This document shows positions 28,462-33,631 of a stretch of 64,000 nt of DNA, one piece after another (the first letter of the stretch is position 1; every line of letters begins with the position of its first letter). Source of the stretch: Chryseobacterium indologenes (GTDB lineage: Bacteria; Bacteroidota; Bacteroidia; Flavobacteriales; Weeksellaceae); the NCBI GenBank assembly GCA_016025055.1, contig CP065590.1:2542001-2606000 (forward strand), written 5' to 3'. Both the position numbers and the translations under genes were made by a program. The notes beneath the pieces were generated by a model that ran no database searches, was not told the DNA's origin, and was given only the letters and a program-made list of their open reading frames with translations.

Positions 28462-29473
28462 ACAGAAGTTTATCGACAAATTTATGGCTGCTTTTGTCCT
28501 GCTGGCCATGTTTAAAATCATCGGAATTGTCGCTCAGCTGTTTCATGAGAGCTTCTGGAGTGTTGTAGGAACATTATTCCTTTTTCTTATCGTAGCCTTT
28601 ATTATTTTTATGGTGATTGCTGCTTTGAAAGATAAAGAACAGAATGAACGAAATTCCCGGAAAAGAAGTGGTGGCGGTGGTAACTTTTATCTCGAAAACT
28701 CATTGTTTGATAAGATCAGAAGTAAATATGAAGAACTGGCACAAAAATACATTGCCGAGAAGGATTACAAAAAGGCGGCAAAAGTTTATATGAACCTGCT
28801 TCAGGATAATTATCGGGGCGCAAAAACATTGGAAGATGGTGGCTTTTATAATGAAGCTGCAGCGGTCTATCTTAAAAAATTAAAAAATAAATCTGATGCC
28901 GCAGCATGTTATGAAAAGGCCAAACAATATAAAAAAGCCATTGACCTTTATAAAGAAATGGAGCAAAAGGAGAAAGTGGGAGACCTCTATAAAGAAATGA
29001 GTGATCTGAAAAATGCCCATGCCTATTATCAAATGGTGGCAGATGAGTATATCACCAATCATCAAATGGTAAAAGCTTCTTTGATATACCGGAAAAAAAT
29101 GGAAAATACCGAAGAGGCACAAAAAGTCTTATTGAAAGGTTGGGAAGAGAATAAAGACTCCTTCAATTGTTTGAATAATTATTTTGCCAATATATCTGAT
29201 ACCCGAAAACTTGAAACAGAAATCCGTAACCTTTACGATAAAACTCCTTTTTACAAAAAAATCATTTATCTGGATGCCATGAAGCATGAGTTTAAAAAAG
29301 ATCCCAAGCTGCAAGCCGTCACCCGAAATATAGCCTACGAAATTATTGCAGAAAAAGTAGAAAGCCGCTCTGAAATTGTCAATGAGTTAAAACACTTCAA
29401 TCCCGATGATGAGGTGATTTTAAAAGATATCTCCAGATATAAAACCGGAAGAAATAAGATGTTTAGAAATTGA
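28451..29473 (+). CDS. Membrane-anchored TPR-like protein closing the ternary operon
   Basis: The 340-residue protein starts at one of two ATGs (28451/28454) overlapping the previous stop. Two N-terminal membrane helices (FMAAFVLLAMFKIIGIVAQL, VGTLFLFLIVAFIIFMVIAA) are followed by helical repeats with TPR-like spacing (KDYKKAAKVYMNLL, YNEAAAVYLKKLKNKSDA, QYKKAIDLYKEMEQKEKV). It is the last gene of the five- to six-gene operon and probably organises protein contacts. Confidence 0.78.
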   Translation: MMNRQKFIDKFMAAFVLLAMFKIIGIVAQLFHESFWSVVGTLFLFLIVAFIIFMVIAALKDKEQNERNSRKRSGGGGNFYLENSLFDKIRSKYEELAQKYIAEKDYKKAAKVYMNLLQDNYRGAKTLEDGGFYNEAAAVYLKKLKNKSDAAACYEKAKQYKKAIDLYKEMEQKEKVGDLYKEMSDLKNAHAYYQMVADEYITNHQMVKASLIYRKKMENTEEAQKVLLKGWEENKDSFNCLNNYFANISDTRKLETEIRNLYDKTPFYKKIIYLDAMKHEFKKDPKLQAVTRNIAYEIIAEKVESRSEIVNELKHFNPDDEVILKDISRYKTGRNKMFRN

Positions 29474-29755
29474 TAAAAGATAAAAGATACAAGATACAAG
29501 ATACAAGATATTGTCTTTTAAATTTCAATATTATTCCACTACATCAATAGGATTGGGCTTTTAACCGAACTATTCAAAAATAACCACATCTATTGACTTT
29601 AGCTAAAACTAACCATTTCAAAAAATCAATCTTCAGCATTTTCGGAAAAAGTCAGCATTAGAAGTCCATAGGAGATAAACTTCAGAAAGTGCCATTCTAA
29701 AGCCATTTTTCATGCCTCCTTGCTGTAAACATCATAAAATAATAGCAAAAAACAG
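29474..29755. other. Intergenic region with short AAGATACAAG repeats
   Basis: Just after the TPR gene an AGATACA unit is repeated about four times (29478-29512). No gene or hairpin is evident in the remainder up to the -7 box at 29756. Confidence 0.5.
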
Positions 29756-29763
29756 TATCTTTG
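29756..29763 (+). promoter_or_regulatory. -7 box TATCTTTG for first leader ORF
   Basis: A perfect TAnnTTTG box lies 12 bases before the ATG at 29776. No TTG is found at a canonical distance. Confidence 0.5.
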
Positions 29764-29775
29764 CCACAGAAAATT

Positions 29776-29904
29776 ATGACAATACAAAGAGCACATATCA
29801 ATGCAGAACTATGCAAAAGTCCTTTAAATAAAGGATTATTCGCGTATGATGAGATGATATGGAATGAGGTGAAATGTGCTGACTTTGGAAATTATTTACT
29901 GTAA
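29776..29904 (+). CDS. Leader peptide 1, 42 codons containing all 20 amino acids
   Basis: The frame starts ATG ACA ATA CAA and ends TTA CTG TAA. Its 42 residues include every one of the 20 amino acids; 19 appear before codon 31 and Val appears at codon 32. It is followed 30 bases later by a strong intrinsic terminator. The segment TGAGGTG at 29865-29871 (codons 30-32) can pair with CGCCTCG at 29938-29944, the 5' strand of that terminator. This is the arrangement of a translation-sensing attenuator. The peptide resembles no protein family that I know. Its role as a leader is inference from composition and context. Confidence 0.6.
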   Translation: MTIQRAHINAELCKSPLNKGLFAYDEMIWNEVKCADFGNYLL

Positions 29905-29934
29905 ATTCGTAAAAAATTAATCAAAATATTGCAG

Positions 29935-29963
29935 AAACGCCTCGATTTTTCGAGGCGTTTTTT
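29935..29963 (+). terminator. Terminator 1 (attenuator) after leader ORF 1
   Basis: The 10-bp stem AAACGCCTCG/CGAGGCGTTT has loop ATTTTT, then TTTG and a further T-run. The 5' strand can alternatively pair with leader ORF 1. Confidence 0.85.
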
Positions 29964-29966
29964 GTT

Positions 29967-30190
29967 TTTTAGGTCAGAAATTATTTAGAATGAAAAAAAA
30001 TAACCATAAACATGAAAATTTTTTAATTAACAATGAAACTTTAATACGATAAAATAGAGTGATAAGCAACCCGATGAGAGACAGTCATTTAGGTAATTAA
30101 GAGATCTGCAAAATATTGCGGACACATATTTCTTATGCTTTATTTTTTATGTAAATAACTGTTTTTCAATTACTTAAGTTAAAAATTTAT
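29967..30190. other. Spacer between the two attenuators
   Basis: AT-rich spacer of about 220 bases. I see no gene, tRNA or hairpin of note in it. Confidence 0.45.
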
Positions 30191-30221
30191 TTGGTGGTTT
30201 CAAAAATTCATATTTACTTTG
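30191..30221 (+). promoter_or_regulatory. Promoter of leader ORF 2 / tRNA array
   Basis: TTG at 30191-30193, 20 bases of spacer and TTACTTTG at 30214-30221 fit the flavobacterial TTG-N17-23-TAnnTTTG consensus with one mismatch. Confidence 0.55.
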
Positions 30222-30292
30222 CAACCGAAAATTGAAAGCAACAGGTTTTCAGGATTCAACAAAAAATAATTTAAAAACAAACAAAAAATAAA

Positions 30293-30418
30293 ATGAAACA
30301 ATTACACAACATATTCAATCAATATTCAAGACTATTCGGACAGGAGCCGGTAATGAGTCTGTGTATTCTTGATCTTGAAATTGTGGATAAAAGGTGCTTA
30401 TATACGTGGGTCAGCTAA
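30293..30418 (+). CDS. Leader peptide 2, 41 codons containing 19 amino acids, upstream of the tRNA array
   Basis: The frame starts ATG AAA CAA TTA CAC and ends GGG-rich TGG GTC AGC TAA. It contains every amino acid except Ala. The 3' end of the ORF, AGGTGCTTATATA (30392-30404, codons 34-38), can pair over 13 bp with TATAT..AAGCGCCT (30437-30450, one bulged A). That sequesters the 5' strand of the terminator at 30442. A ribosome finishing the ORF would cover this antiterminator; a ribosome stalled earlier would leave it free. The tRNA array starts 2 bases after the terminator. The function is inferred. Confidence 0.65.
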   Translation: MKQLHNIFNQYSRLFGQEPVMSLCILDLEIVDKRCLYTWVS

Positions 30419-30441
30419 TGATCTTTTACGTAAAAATATAT

Positions 30442-30470
30442 AAAGCGCCTCCCGAAAGAGGCGCTTTTTT
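30442..30470 (+). terminator. Terminator 2 (attenuator) immediately before the tRNA array
   Basis: The 10-bp stem AAAGCGCCTC/GAGGCGCTTT has loop CCGAAA and is followed by TTT. Its 5' strand overlaps the 3' strand of the proposed antiterminator. The tRNA-His gene starts at 30473. Confidence 0.9.
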
Positions 30471-30472
30471 AT

Positions 30473-30545
30473 GGTTTCTTTAGCTTATCTGGTAAAGCGC
30501 CGGTCTGTGGAACCGGAGAACAGGGTTCGATCCCCGGAGAAACCC
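30473..30545 (+). tRNA. tRNA-His (GTG)
   Basis: Acceptor GGTTTCT/AGAAACC; anticodon stem CCGGT/ACCGG with loop CTGTGGA; T-loop TTCGATC with one A-G mismatch in the T-stem. The discriminator is C, as for His, but no G at position -1 is encoded (T instead). Confidence 0.88.
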
Positions 30546-30554
30546 AAAATATAA

Positions 30555-30628
30555 AATCCCATGGCTCAATTGGTTAGGGCATCGACCTGATACGTCGAAG
30601 GTTGAAGGTTCGAATCCTTCTGGGATTA
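30555..30628 (+). tRNA. tRNA-Ile (GAT)
   Basis: Acceptor AATCCCA/TGGGATT, anticodon loop CTGATAC on stem TCGAC/GTCGA, T-arm GAAGG-TTCGAAT-CCTTC. All stems are perfect. Confidence 0.92.
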
Positions 30629-30633
30629 CAAAA

Positions 30634-30710
30634 AATCTCATAGCTCAAATGGTTAGAGCACCGGTCTTTTAAACCGGGGGTTGAAAGTTCAAATCTTTCT
30701 GGGATTACCA
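30634..30710 (+). tRNA. tRNA-Lys (TTT), encoded CCA
   Basis: Acceptor AATCTCA/TGGGATT (one wobble), anticodon loop CTTTTAA on CCGGT/ACCGG, T-arm GAAAG-TTCAAAT-CTTTC. Discriminator A is followed by an encoded CCA. Confidence 0.92.
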
Positions 30711-30713
30711 AAC

Positions 30714-30787
30714 GGTTCCGTAGCTCAACCGGATAGAGCATGGGTTTTCTAAACCCAGGGTTAGAGGTTTGAATCCTTTCGGAATCA
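30714..30787 (+). tRNA. tRNA-Arg (TCT)
   Basis: Acceptor GGTTCCG/CGGAATC, anticodon loop TTTCTAA on TGGGT/ACCCA, T-arm AGAGG-TTTGAAT-CCTTT. The T-loop has T instead of C at its third base. Confidence 0.88.
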
Positions 30788-30795
30788 CAAAAATT

Positions 30796-30867
30796 GGTCT
30801 ATTGAGGTAATGGCTAACCTGCCCGACTGTCTCTTGGGCACTGCGAGTTCGATTCTCGCATAGACCG
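30796..30867 (+). tRNA. tRNA-Asp (GTC)
   Basis: Acceptor GGTCTAT/ATAGACC, D-stem AGGT/ACCT, anticodon loop CTGTCTC on CCCGA/TTGGG, T-arm GCGAG-TTCGATT-CTCGC. Discriminator G, as for Asp. Confidence 0.9.
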
Positions 30868-30870
30868 CAA

Positions 30871-30929
30871 AGATTCATACACCATAAAGTTCCGGCTGTC
30901 TCCCGGAAAAGAAAGGTAAACGTGAATCT
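30871..30929 (+). ncRNA. tRNA-like stem-loop F with Asp-type anticodon loop
   Basis: The ends AGATTCA/TGAATCT pair like a 7-bp acceptor stem. Inside is a 6-bp hairpin TTCCGG/CCGGAA carrying the same 7-base loop CTGTCTC as the preceding tRNA-Asp, but there is no D- or T-arm. It could be a decayed tRNA or an anticodon-arm mimic. Confidence 0.45.
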
Positions 30930-30935
30930 GTAAAA

Positions 30936-31007
30936 CTGGAAAGATAACGGTGGTTGTTTACCCGTCTTGGACGCGGGAGGTCGCAAGTTCAAATCTTGCT
31001 TTCCAGA
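30936..31007 (+). tRNA. tRNA-Pro (TGG)
   Basis: Acceptor CTGGAAA/TTTCCAG, anticodon loop CTTGGAC on CCCGT/GCGGG, T-arm GCAAG-TTCAAAT-CTTGC, discriminator A. Confidence 0.9.
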
Positions 31008-31013
31008 CAATTG

Positions 31014-31085
31014 GTTCCATTAGCATAGGGGTAAGTGCATTCGGCTTTCTACCGGAAGACAAAGTTCCGATCCCCTTATGGAATA
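31014..31085 (+). tRNA. tRNA-Glu-like (TTC) with degenerate T-arm
   Basis: Acceptor GTTCCAT/ATGGAAT, D-loop with GGGG, anticodon loop CTTTCTA on TTCGG/CCGGA. The T-stem around TTCCGAT does not pair properly, so the tRNA may be unstable or a decoy. Confidence 0.65.
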
Positions 31086-31090
31086 CAAAA

Positions 31091-31164
31091 GGTTTCGTAG
31101 CTCAAGTGGCTAGAGTATCGGTTTCATAAGCCGGAGGTTGAAGGTTCGAGCCCTTCCGAAACTA
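31091..31164 (+). tRNA. tRNA-Met (CAT)
   Basis: Acceptor GGTTTCG/CGAAACT, anticodon loop TTCATAA on TCGGT/GCCGG, T-arm GAAGG-TTCGAGC-CCTTC. The acceptor first pair is G-T. Initiator features (three G-C pairs in the anticodon stem) are absent, so it is an elongator type or an Ile2 candidate. Confidence 0.88.
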
Positions 31165-31169
31165 CAAAT

Positions 31170-31241
31170 GATTTTGTAGCTCAATGGTAGAGCACCGGTC
31201 TGTTAAACCGGAAGTTGAAAGTTCGAATCTTTCCAGAATCG
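31170..31241 (+). tRNA. tRNA-Asn (GTT)
   Basis: Acceptor GATTTTG/CAGAATC, anticodon loop CTGTTAA on CCGGT/ACCGG, T-arm GAAAG-TTCGAAT-CTTTC, discriminator G as for Asn. Confidence 0.92.
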
Positions 31242-31267
31242 CAGATAACTCAATGTTAATTGTTTCA

Positions 31268-31345
31268 GGAGAAAAATGAAAGTTTGTCGGGAGCAGAAGA
31301 TCTTTACGCCAAATACAAAAAATATAGACAAGCTTTTGTTTCTCC
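31268..31345 (+). ncRNA. Array stem-loop RNA, copy A
   Basis: Outer stem GGAGAAA/TTTCTCC and inner stem AAAGTTTGTC/GACAAGCTTT (10 bp) close a loop that begins GGGAGCAGAAGATCTTTA. Three further copies in this array share the loop start but have different paired stems. Confidence 0.7.
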
Positions 31346-31348
31346 GAT

Positions 31349-31396
31349 GATTATCAAATTAAAATGTAAAAACAGAGAGTAATAAAATGATAATCT
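31349..31396 (+). ncRNA. Additional stem-loop in tRNA array
   Basis: An 8-bp perfect stem GATTATCA/TGATAATC closes an A-rich loop of about 32 bases. The loop is unlike that of copies A-D. It may be a processing or spacer hairpin. Confidence 0.4.
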
Positions 31397-31420
31397 CTTT
31401 TACAGAATATCCTTATTGAA

Positions 31421-31479
31421 AAAGAAAAGCCTGTCAAGCGCAGAAGGTCTTTAATCAAAATACAGACGGGCCTTTCTTT
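31421..31479 (+). ncRNA. Array stem-loop RNA, copy B
   Basis: The 15-position stem AAAGAAAAGCCTGTC/GACGGGCCTTTCTTT (one mismatch) closes a loop with GCGCAGAAGGTCTTTAATCA. It is the same family as copies A, C and D. Confidence 0.7.
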
Positions 31480-31541
31480 TTAAAAAACTAAAAACAAATA
31501 GTGAAAGACGCGCATTACCCGTCAATCATTATGGGTTAAAT

Positions 31542-31623
31542 GATGGTTCGCCGAAGTGGAAGAGTCGGGGCGGTCTGCAAAACCGTTGTGTAAACTGAGT
31601 GGGTTTGAATCCCATAGCCATCT
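31542..31623 (+). tRNA. tRNA-Cys (GCA) with long variable arm
   Basis: Acceptor GATGGTT/AGCCATC, D-region CCGAAGTGGAAGAGTC as in tRNA-Tyr, anticodon loop CTGCAAA on GCGGT/ACCGT, a long variable region of about 12 bases, T-arm GTGGG-TTTGAAT-CCCAT. Discriminator T (U73), a Cys identity element. It looks like a Tyr-type body carrying Cys identity. Confidence 0.82.
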
Positions 31624-31649
31624 CAAATTCCTAAAATGAGATCAGTTCA

Positions 31650-31725
31650 GGAGAAAAAATAAAGCTTGTCGGGCATAGAAGTTCTTATATCAAACAAAAA
31701 AATTAAGACAAGCTTTATTGACTCC
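31650..31725 (+). ncRNA. Array stem-loop RNA, copy C
   Basis: A perfect 13-bp stem AATAAAGCTTGTC/GACAAGCTTTATT with outer GGAG/CTCC closes a loop beginning GGGCATAGAAGTTCTTATAT. Same family as A, B and D. Confidence 0.7.
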
Positions 31726-31782
31726 AATGAGAAAGAATAGCAAAAACGATGTACTGTTCATTGTTGATTACTCATGTAAAAA

Positions 31783-31866
31783 GGAAGTACGCCGAAGTTG
31801 GAGAGTCGGGGCAGACTGTAAATCTGTTGCTTCATAGCTGAGTAGGTTCGAATCCTACTACTTCTA
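31783..31866 (+). tRNA. tRNA-Tyr (GTA)
   Basis: Acceptor GGAAGTA/TACTTCT, anticodon loop CTGTAAA on GCAGA/TCTGT, long variable arm of about 14 bases, T-arm GTAGG-TTCGAAT-CCTAC, discriminator A. Normal bacterial type II tRNA-Tyr. Confidence 0.93.
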
Positions 31867-31871
31867 CTATA

Positions 31872-31942
31872 CCACCGATAATGTAATGGCAGCATGCAGG
31901 AAATGTACTCTTGTTGTTTGGGTTCGATTCCCGGTCGGTTGG
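31872..31942 (+). tRNA. Atypical tRNA-like gene, loop AATGTAC (TGT if read as anticodon)
   Basis: Acceptor CCACCGA/TCGGTTG (one mismatch), D-arm ATGT/GCAT with loop AATGGCA, T-arm TTGGG-TTCGATT-CCCGG are normal. The anticodon arm CAGGA/TCTTG has loop AATGTAC, with A in place of the universal T at position 33. It is probably not a working Thr tRNA as written. Confidence 0.6.
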
Positions 31943-31947
31943 TTTTT

Positions 31948-32018
31948 GCTCTATTCGTCAACGGTAAGGACGCCTGCCTTTCGAGCAGAAAACAAGGGTT
32001 CGATTCCCTTATAGAGTA
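31948..32018 (+). tRNA. tRNA-Glu (TTC)
   Basis: Acceptor GCTCTAT/ATAGAGT, anticodon loop CTTTCGA on CCTGC/GCAGA (one mismatch), T-arm AAGGG-TTCGATT-CCCTT. It is better formed than the Glu-like gene at 31014. Confidence 0.88.
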
Positions 32019-32025
32019 CTGGATG

Positions 32026-32106
32026 TGAATGAACCGGTCAATCTTGAATTGATAATAATACCATGAAAGTTCAGATGTTGAAAAAAAATTGGCCGGTTAC
32101 CATTCA
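32026..32106 (+). ncRNA. Long stem-loop E in tRNA array
   Basis: TGAATG/CATTCA and AACCGGTCAA/TTGGCCGGTT form a 16-bp stem with a 2-base bulge closing an A-rich loop of about 47 bases. The architecture resembles copies A-D but the loop sequence differs. Confidence 0.5.
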
Positions 32107-32118
32107 AAAAATAAAGAA

Positions 32119-32186
32119 AAGAGAAAAGGGCTGCCCGGGAGCAGAAGATCTTTAATCAATAAAAATAAGGACAGCCTTTCTTTTTT
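32119..32186 (+). ncRNA. Array stem-loop RNA, copy D
   Basis: The stem AAGG(G)CTGCCC with GGACAGCCTT (one bulge, one mismatch) closes a loop beginning GGGAGCAGAAGATCTTTAAT. It has the same loop start as copy A with different stem bases. Confidence 0.65.
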
Positions 32187-32198
32187 ATTATAAAAACT

Positions 32199-32274
32199 GC
32201 GGGAATGGTGGAATGGTAGACACTCTTGATTTAGGATCAGGCCGTTGGGGGTTCGAGTCCCTCTTCCCGTACCA
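32199..32274 (+). tRNA. tRNA-Leu (TAG) with short variable arm, encoded CCA
   Basis: Acceptor GCGGGAA/TTCCCGT, anticodon loop TTTAGGA on CTTGA/TCAGG, T-arm with TTCGAGT, then A and CCA. The variable arm is only about 6 bases where bacterial tRNA-Leu has a long one, so the body is atypical. Confidence 0.82.
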
Positions 32275-32315
32275 GAATATACAGGATAAGTAGTGAGTAA
32301 TCACTCATATAAAAA

Positions 32316-32388
32316 GGAAGAGTGGTGTAGAAGGTCTGCACGTTAGTCTGAAAAACTAAAGGTACAGGTTCAATTCCTGTCTGTTCCA
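32316..32388 (+). tRNA. tRNA-Phe (GAA)
   Basis: Acceptor GGAAGAG/CTGTTCC (one G-G mismatch), anticodon loop CTGAAAA on TTAGT/ACTAA, T-arm ACAGG-TTCAATT-CCTGT, discriminator A. Confidence 0.87.
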
Positions 32389-32453
32389 CAATAAGTAATA
32401 GACCATGAAAACATTATCAAAATGGATTTTAATCGTATTCATTGCTCATCAAA

Positions 32454-32527
32454 TTGATTCATAGTGTAATAGGCAGCACACAAGATTTTGATTCTTGGAG
32501 TTTAGGTTCGAGCCCTGATGAATCAAC
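32454..32527 (+). tRNA. tRNA-Gln (TTG)
   Basis: Acceptor TTGATTC/GAATCAA, anticodon loop TTTTGAT on CAAGA/TCTTG, T-arm TTAGG-TTCGAGC-CCTGA. Weak first pair (T-A), as in other Gln tRNAs. Confidence 0.9.
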
Positions 32528-32534
32528 ACAGTTT

Positions 32535-32605
32535 ACTCCGATAGTGTAACGGCAGTATCTCAGTCTCCAAAACTGACAGTACTGGTTCGAATCCGGTTCG
32601 GAGTT
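32535..32605 (+). tRNA. tRNA-Trp (CCA)
   Basis: Acceptor ACTCCGA/TCGGAGT, anticodon loop CTCCAAA on TCAGT/ACTGA, T-arm ACTGG-TTCGAAT-CCGGT. It is the last gene of the array. Confidence 0.92.
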
Positions 32606-32611
32606 CAAAAA

Positions 32612-32668
32612 GTAAATTGTCAATAGTGAATTTTGCTTTGCAAATGGCTGTAAAAATTGACGATTTAC
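32612..32668 (+). ncRNA. Stem-loop G between the tRNA array and the repair genes
   Basis: GTAAATTGTCAAT pairs with ATTGACGATTTAC over 13 positions (one wobble). The loop is about 31 bases. No T-run follows, so it is probably not a terminator and may be a processing site. Confidence 0.45.
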
Positions 32669-32714
32669 AAATTCACAAATTAATTTAAAACAAAATTTAA
32701 AACATGTAGAAAAA

Positions 32715-33201
32715 ATGGAAACGCAACAACAAACATGGCAGAATATGAATGGAAAAATTTTCCGGAATTCTATCACGCAGCTGGTAGAAGAAGCCATCAT
32801 TCGCGAACAGGCAAACGGACATCGTCTGAAAGTATGTGTGGGATCAGACTCTCATGTATACGGAGACGCTTATCAGCTATGCTACGGCAGTAGTATTTAT
32901 TCGTGAAGGAAAAGGAGCGTTTACCTTTATCAGAAAAGAAAGAGAAATACAGACGATCAGTATCAAGGAGCGAATGCTGAACGAGGTCAACAAATCTGTT
33001 GAAATCGCCTACGCAATCTGTTCTGTATTGGACACTTATGGAGTGGAAATGGAGGTACACGCAGACATTAATACCGATCCGGATTTTAAATCCAATGTGG
33101 CTTTGAAAGATGCTATGGGATATATTCTGGGAATGGGATACGTGTTTAGAGCAAAACCTTTTGCCTTTGCAAGTTCCAATTGTGCTGATATGATGGTATA
33201 A
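32715..33201 (+). pseudogene. YkuK/DUF458-like RNase H-fold protein, frame broken
   Basis: Two frames join into one protein. The first gives ITQLVEEAIIREQANGHRLK and VCVGSDSHVYGDA; the second gives ISYATAVVFIREGKGAFTFI, MLNEVNKSVEIAYAICSVLD and VHADINTDPDFKS. Removing one T at 32870-32871 restores GDAISYATAVVF and a protein of about 161 residues with the acidic GSDSH motif of the YkuK (DUF458) RNase H-like family. It follows the tRNA array and precedes the RNA-repair genes. Sequence error or real decay cannot be told apart here. Confidence 0.75.
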
Positions 33202-33271
33202 ATTACCGGAAGGGGAAGAAGGAAGTTTCTAACAACCTTATCCATCTTCCGGACTTACAAAACCGTAAAAA

Positions 33272-33628
33272 ATGACAAAAAGATTATTATTTCTGGATGA
33301 TATAAGATATCCTGTTGAGGCGTATAAGTATACCAGACAGGATATTTTCCTCAGAAAAGACTGGCATATTGTTCGCAATTACGGGCAGTTCGTCCACTGG
33401 ATTTTGGAAAAAGGAATTCCGGAAATGATTTCTTTTGACCACGACCTTGCTGATCTGCAACACGATTCTCAAGAATCCGTTGAAAAAACAGGCTACGATT
33501 GTGCCAAATGGTTGATAGAATATTGCTTGGATCATTCTTTGAATATCCCCAAATTCTATTGCCATTCCATGAACCCTGTAGGAAAGGAAAATATTGAAAG
33601 CCTTTTAAAAAACTTTAAAAAAAACTAA
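33272..33628 (+). CDS. Cyclic-phosphate processing receiver-domain protein
   Basis: The 118-residue protein has a receiver-like fold with acidic pockets: RLLFLDDIRYPVEA at the N-terminus, ISFDHDLADL in the middle and FYCHSMNPVGKENI near the end. These match the receiver family predicted from comparative genomics to process 2',3'-cyclic phosphates or cyclic-phosphate ends in RNA-repair systems. It ends 3 bases before the RNA ligase start. Cyclic-phosphate ends are what many tRNA-cleaving toxins leave, so it could prepare ends for the ligase. The chemistry is unproven. Confidence 0.8.
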   Translation: MTKRLLFLDDIRYPVEAYKYTRQDIFLRKDWHIVRNYGQFVHWILEKGIPEMISFDHDLADLQHDSQESVEKTGYDCAKWLIEYCLDHSLNIPKFYCHSMNPVGKENIESLLKNFKKN

Positions 33629-33631
33629 AAA

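Noticed and set aside
31268..32186. CRISPR-like repeats
   Set aside because: The repeated units are stem-loops with differing stems and A-rich loops, without regular identical repeats and spacers, and no cas genes are near.
30473..32605. Prophage origin of the tRNA array
   Set aside because: No integrase, structural or replication genes flank the array, and its neighbours are chromosomal RNA-repair genes. A distant phage ancestry remains possible.
30705..32800. Several open minus frames across the tRNA array
   Set aside because: They run antisense through well-formed tRNA genes and stem-loops and owe their length to the tRNA sequences.
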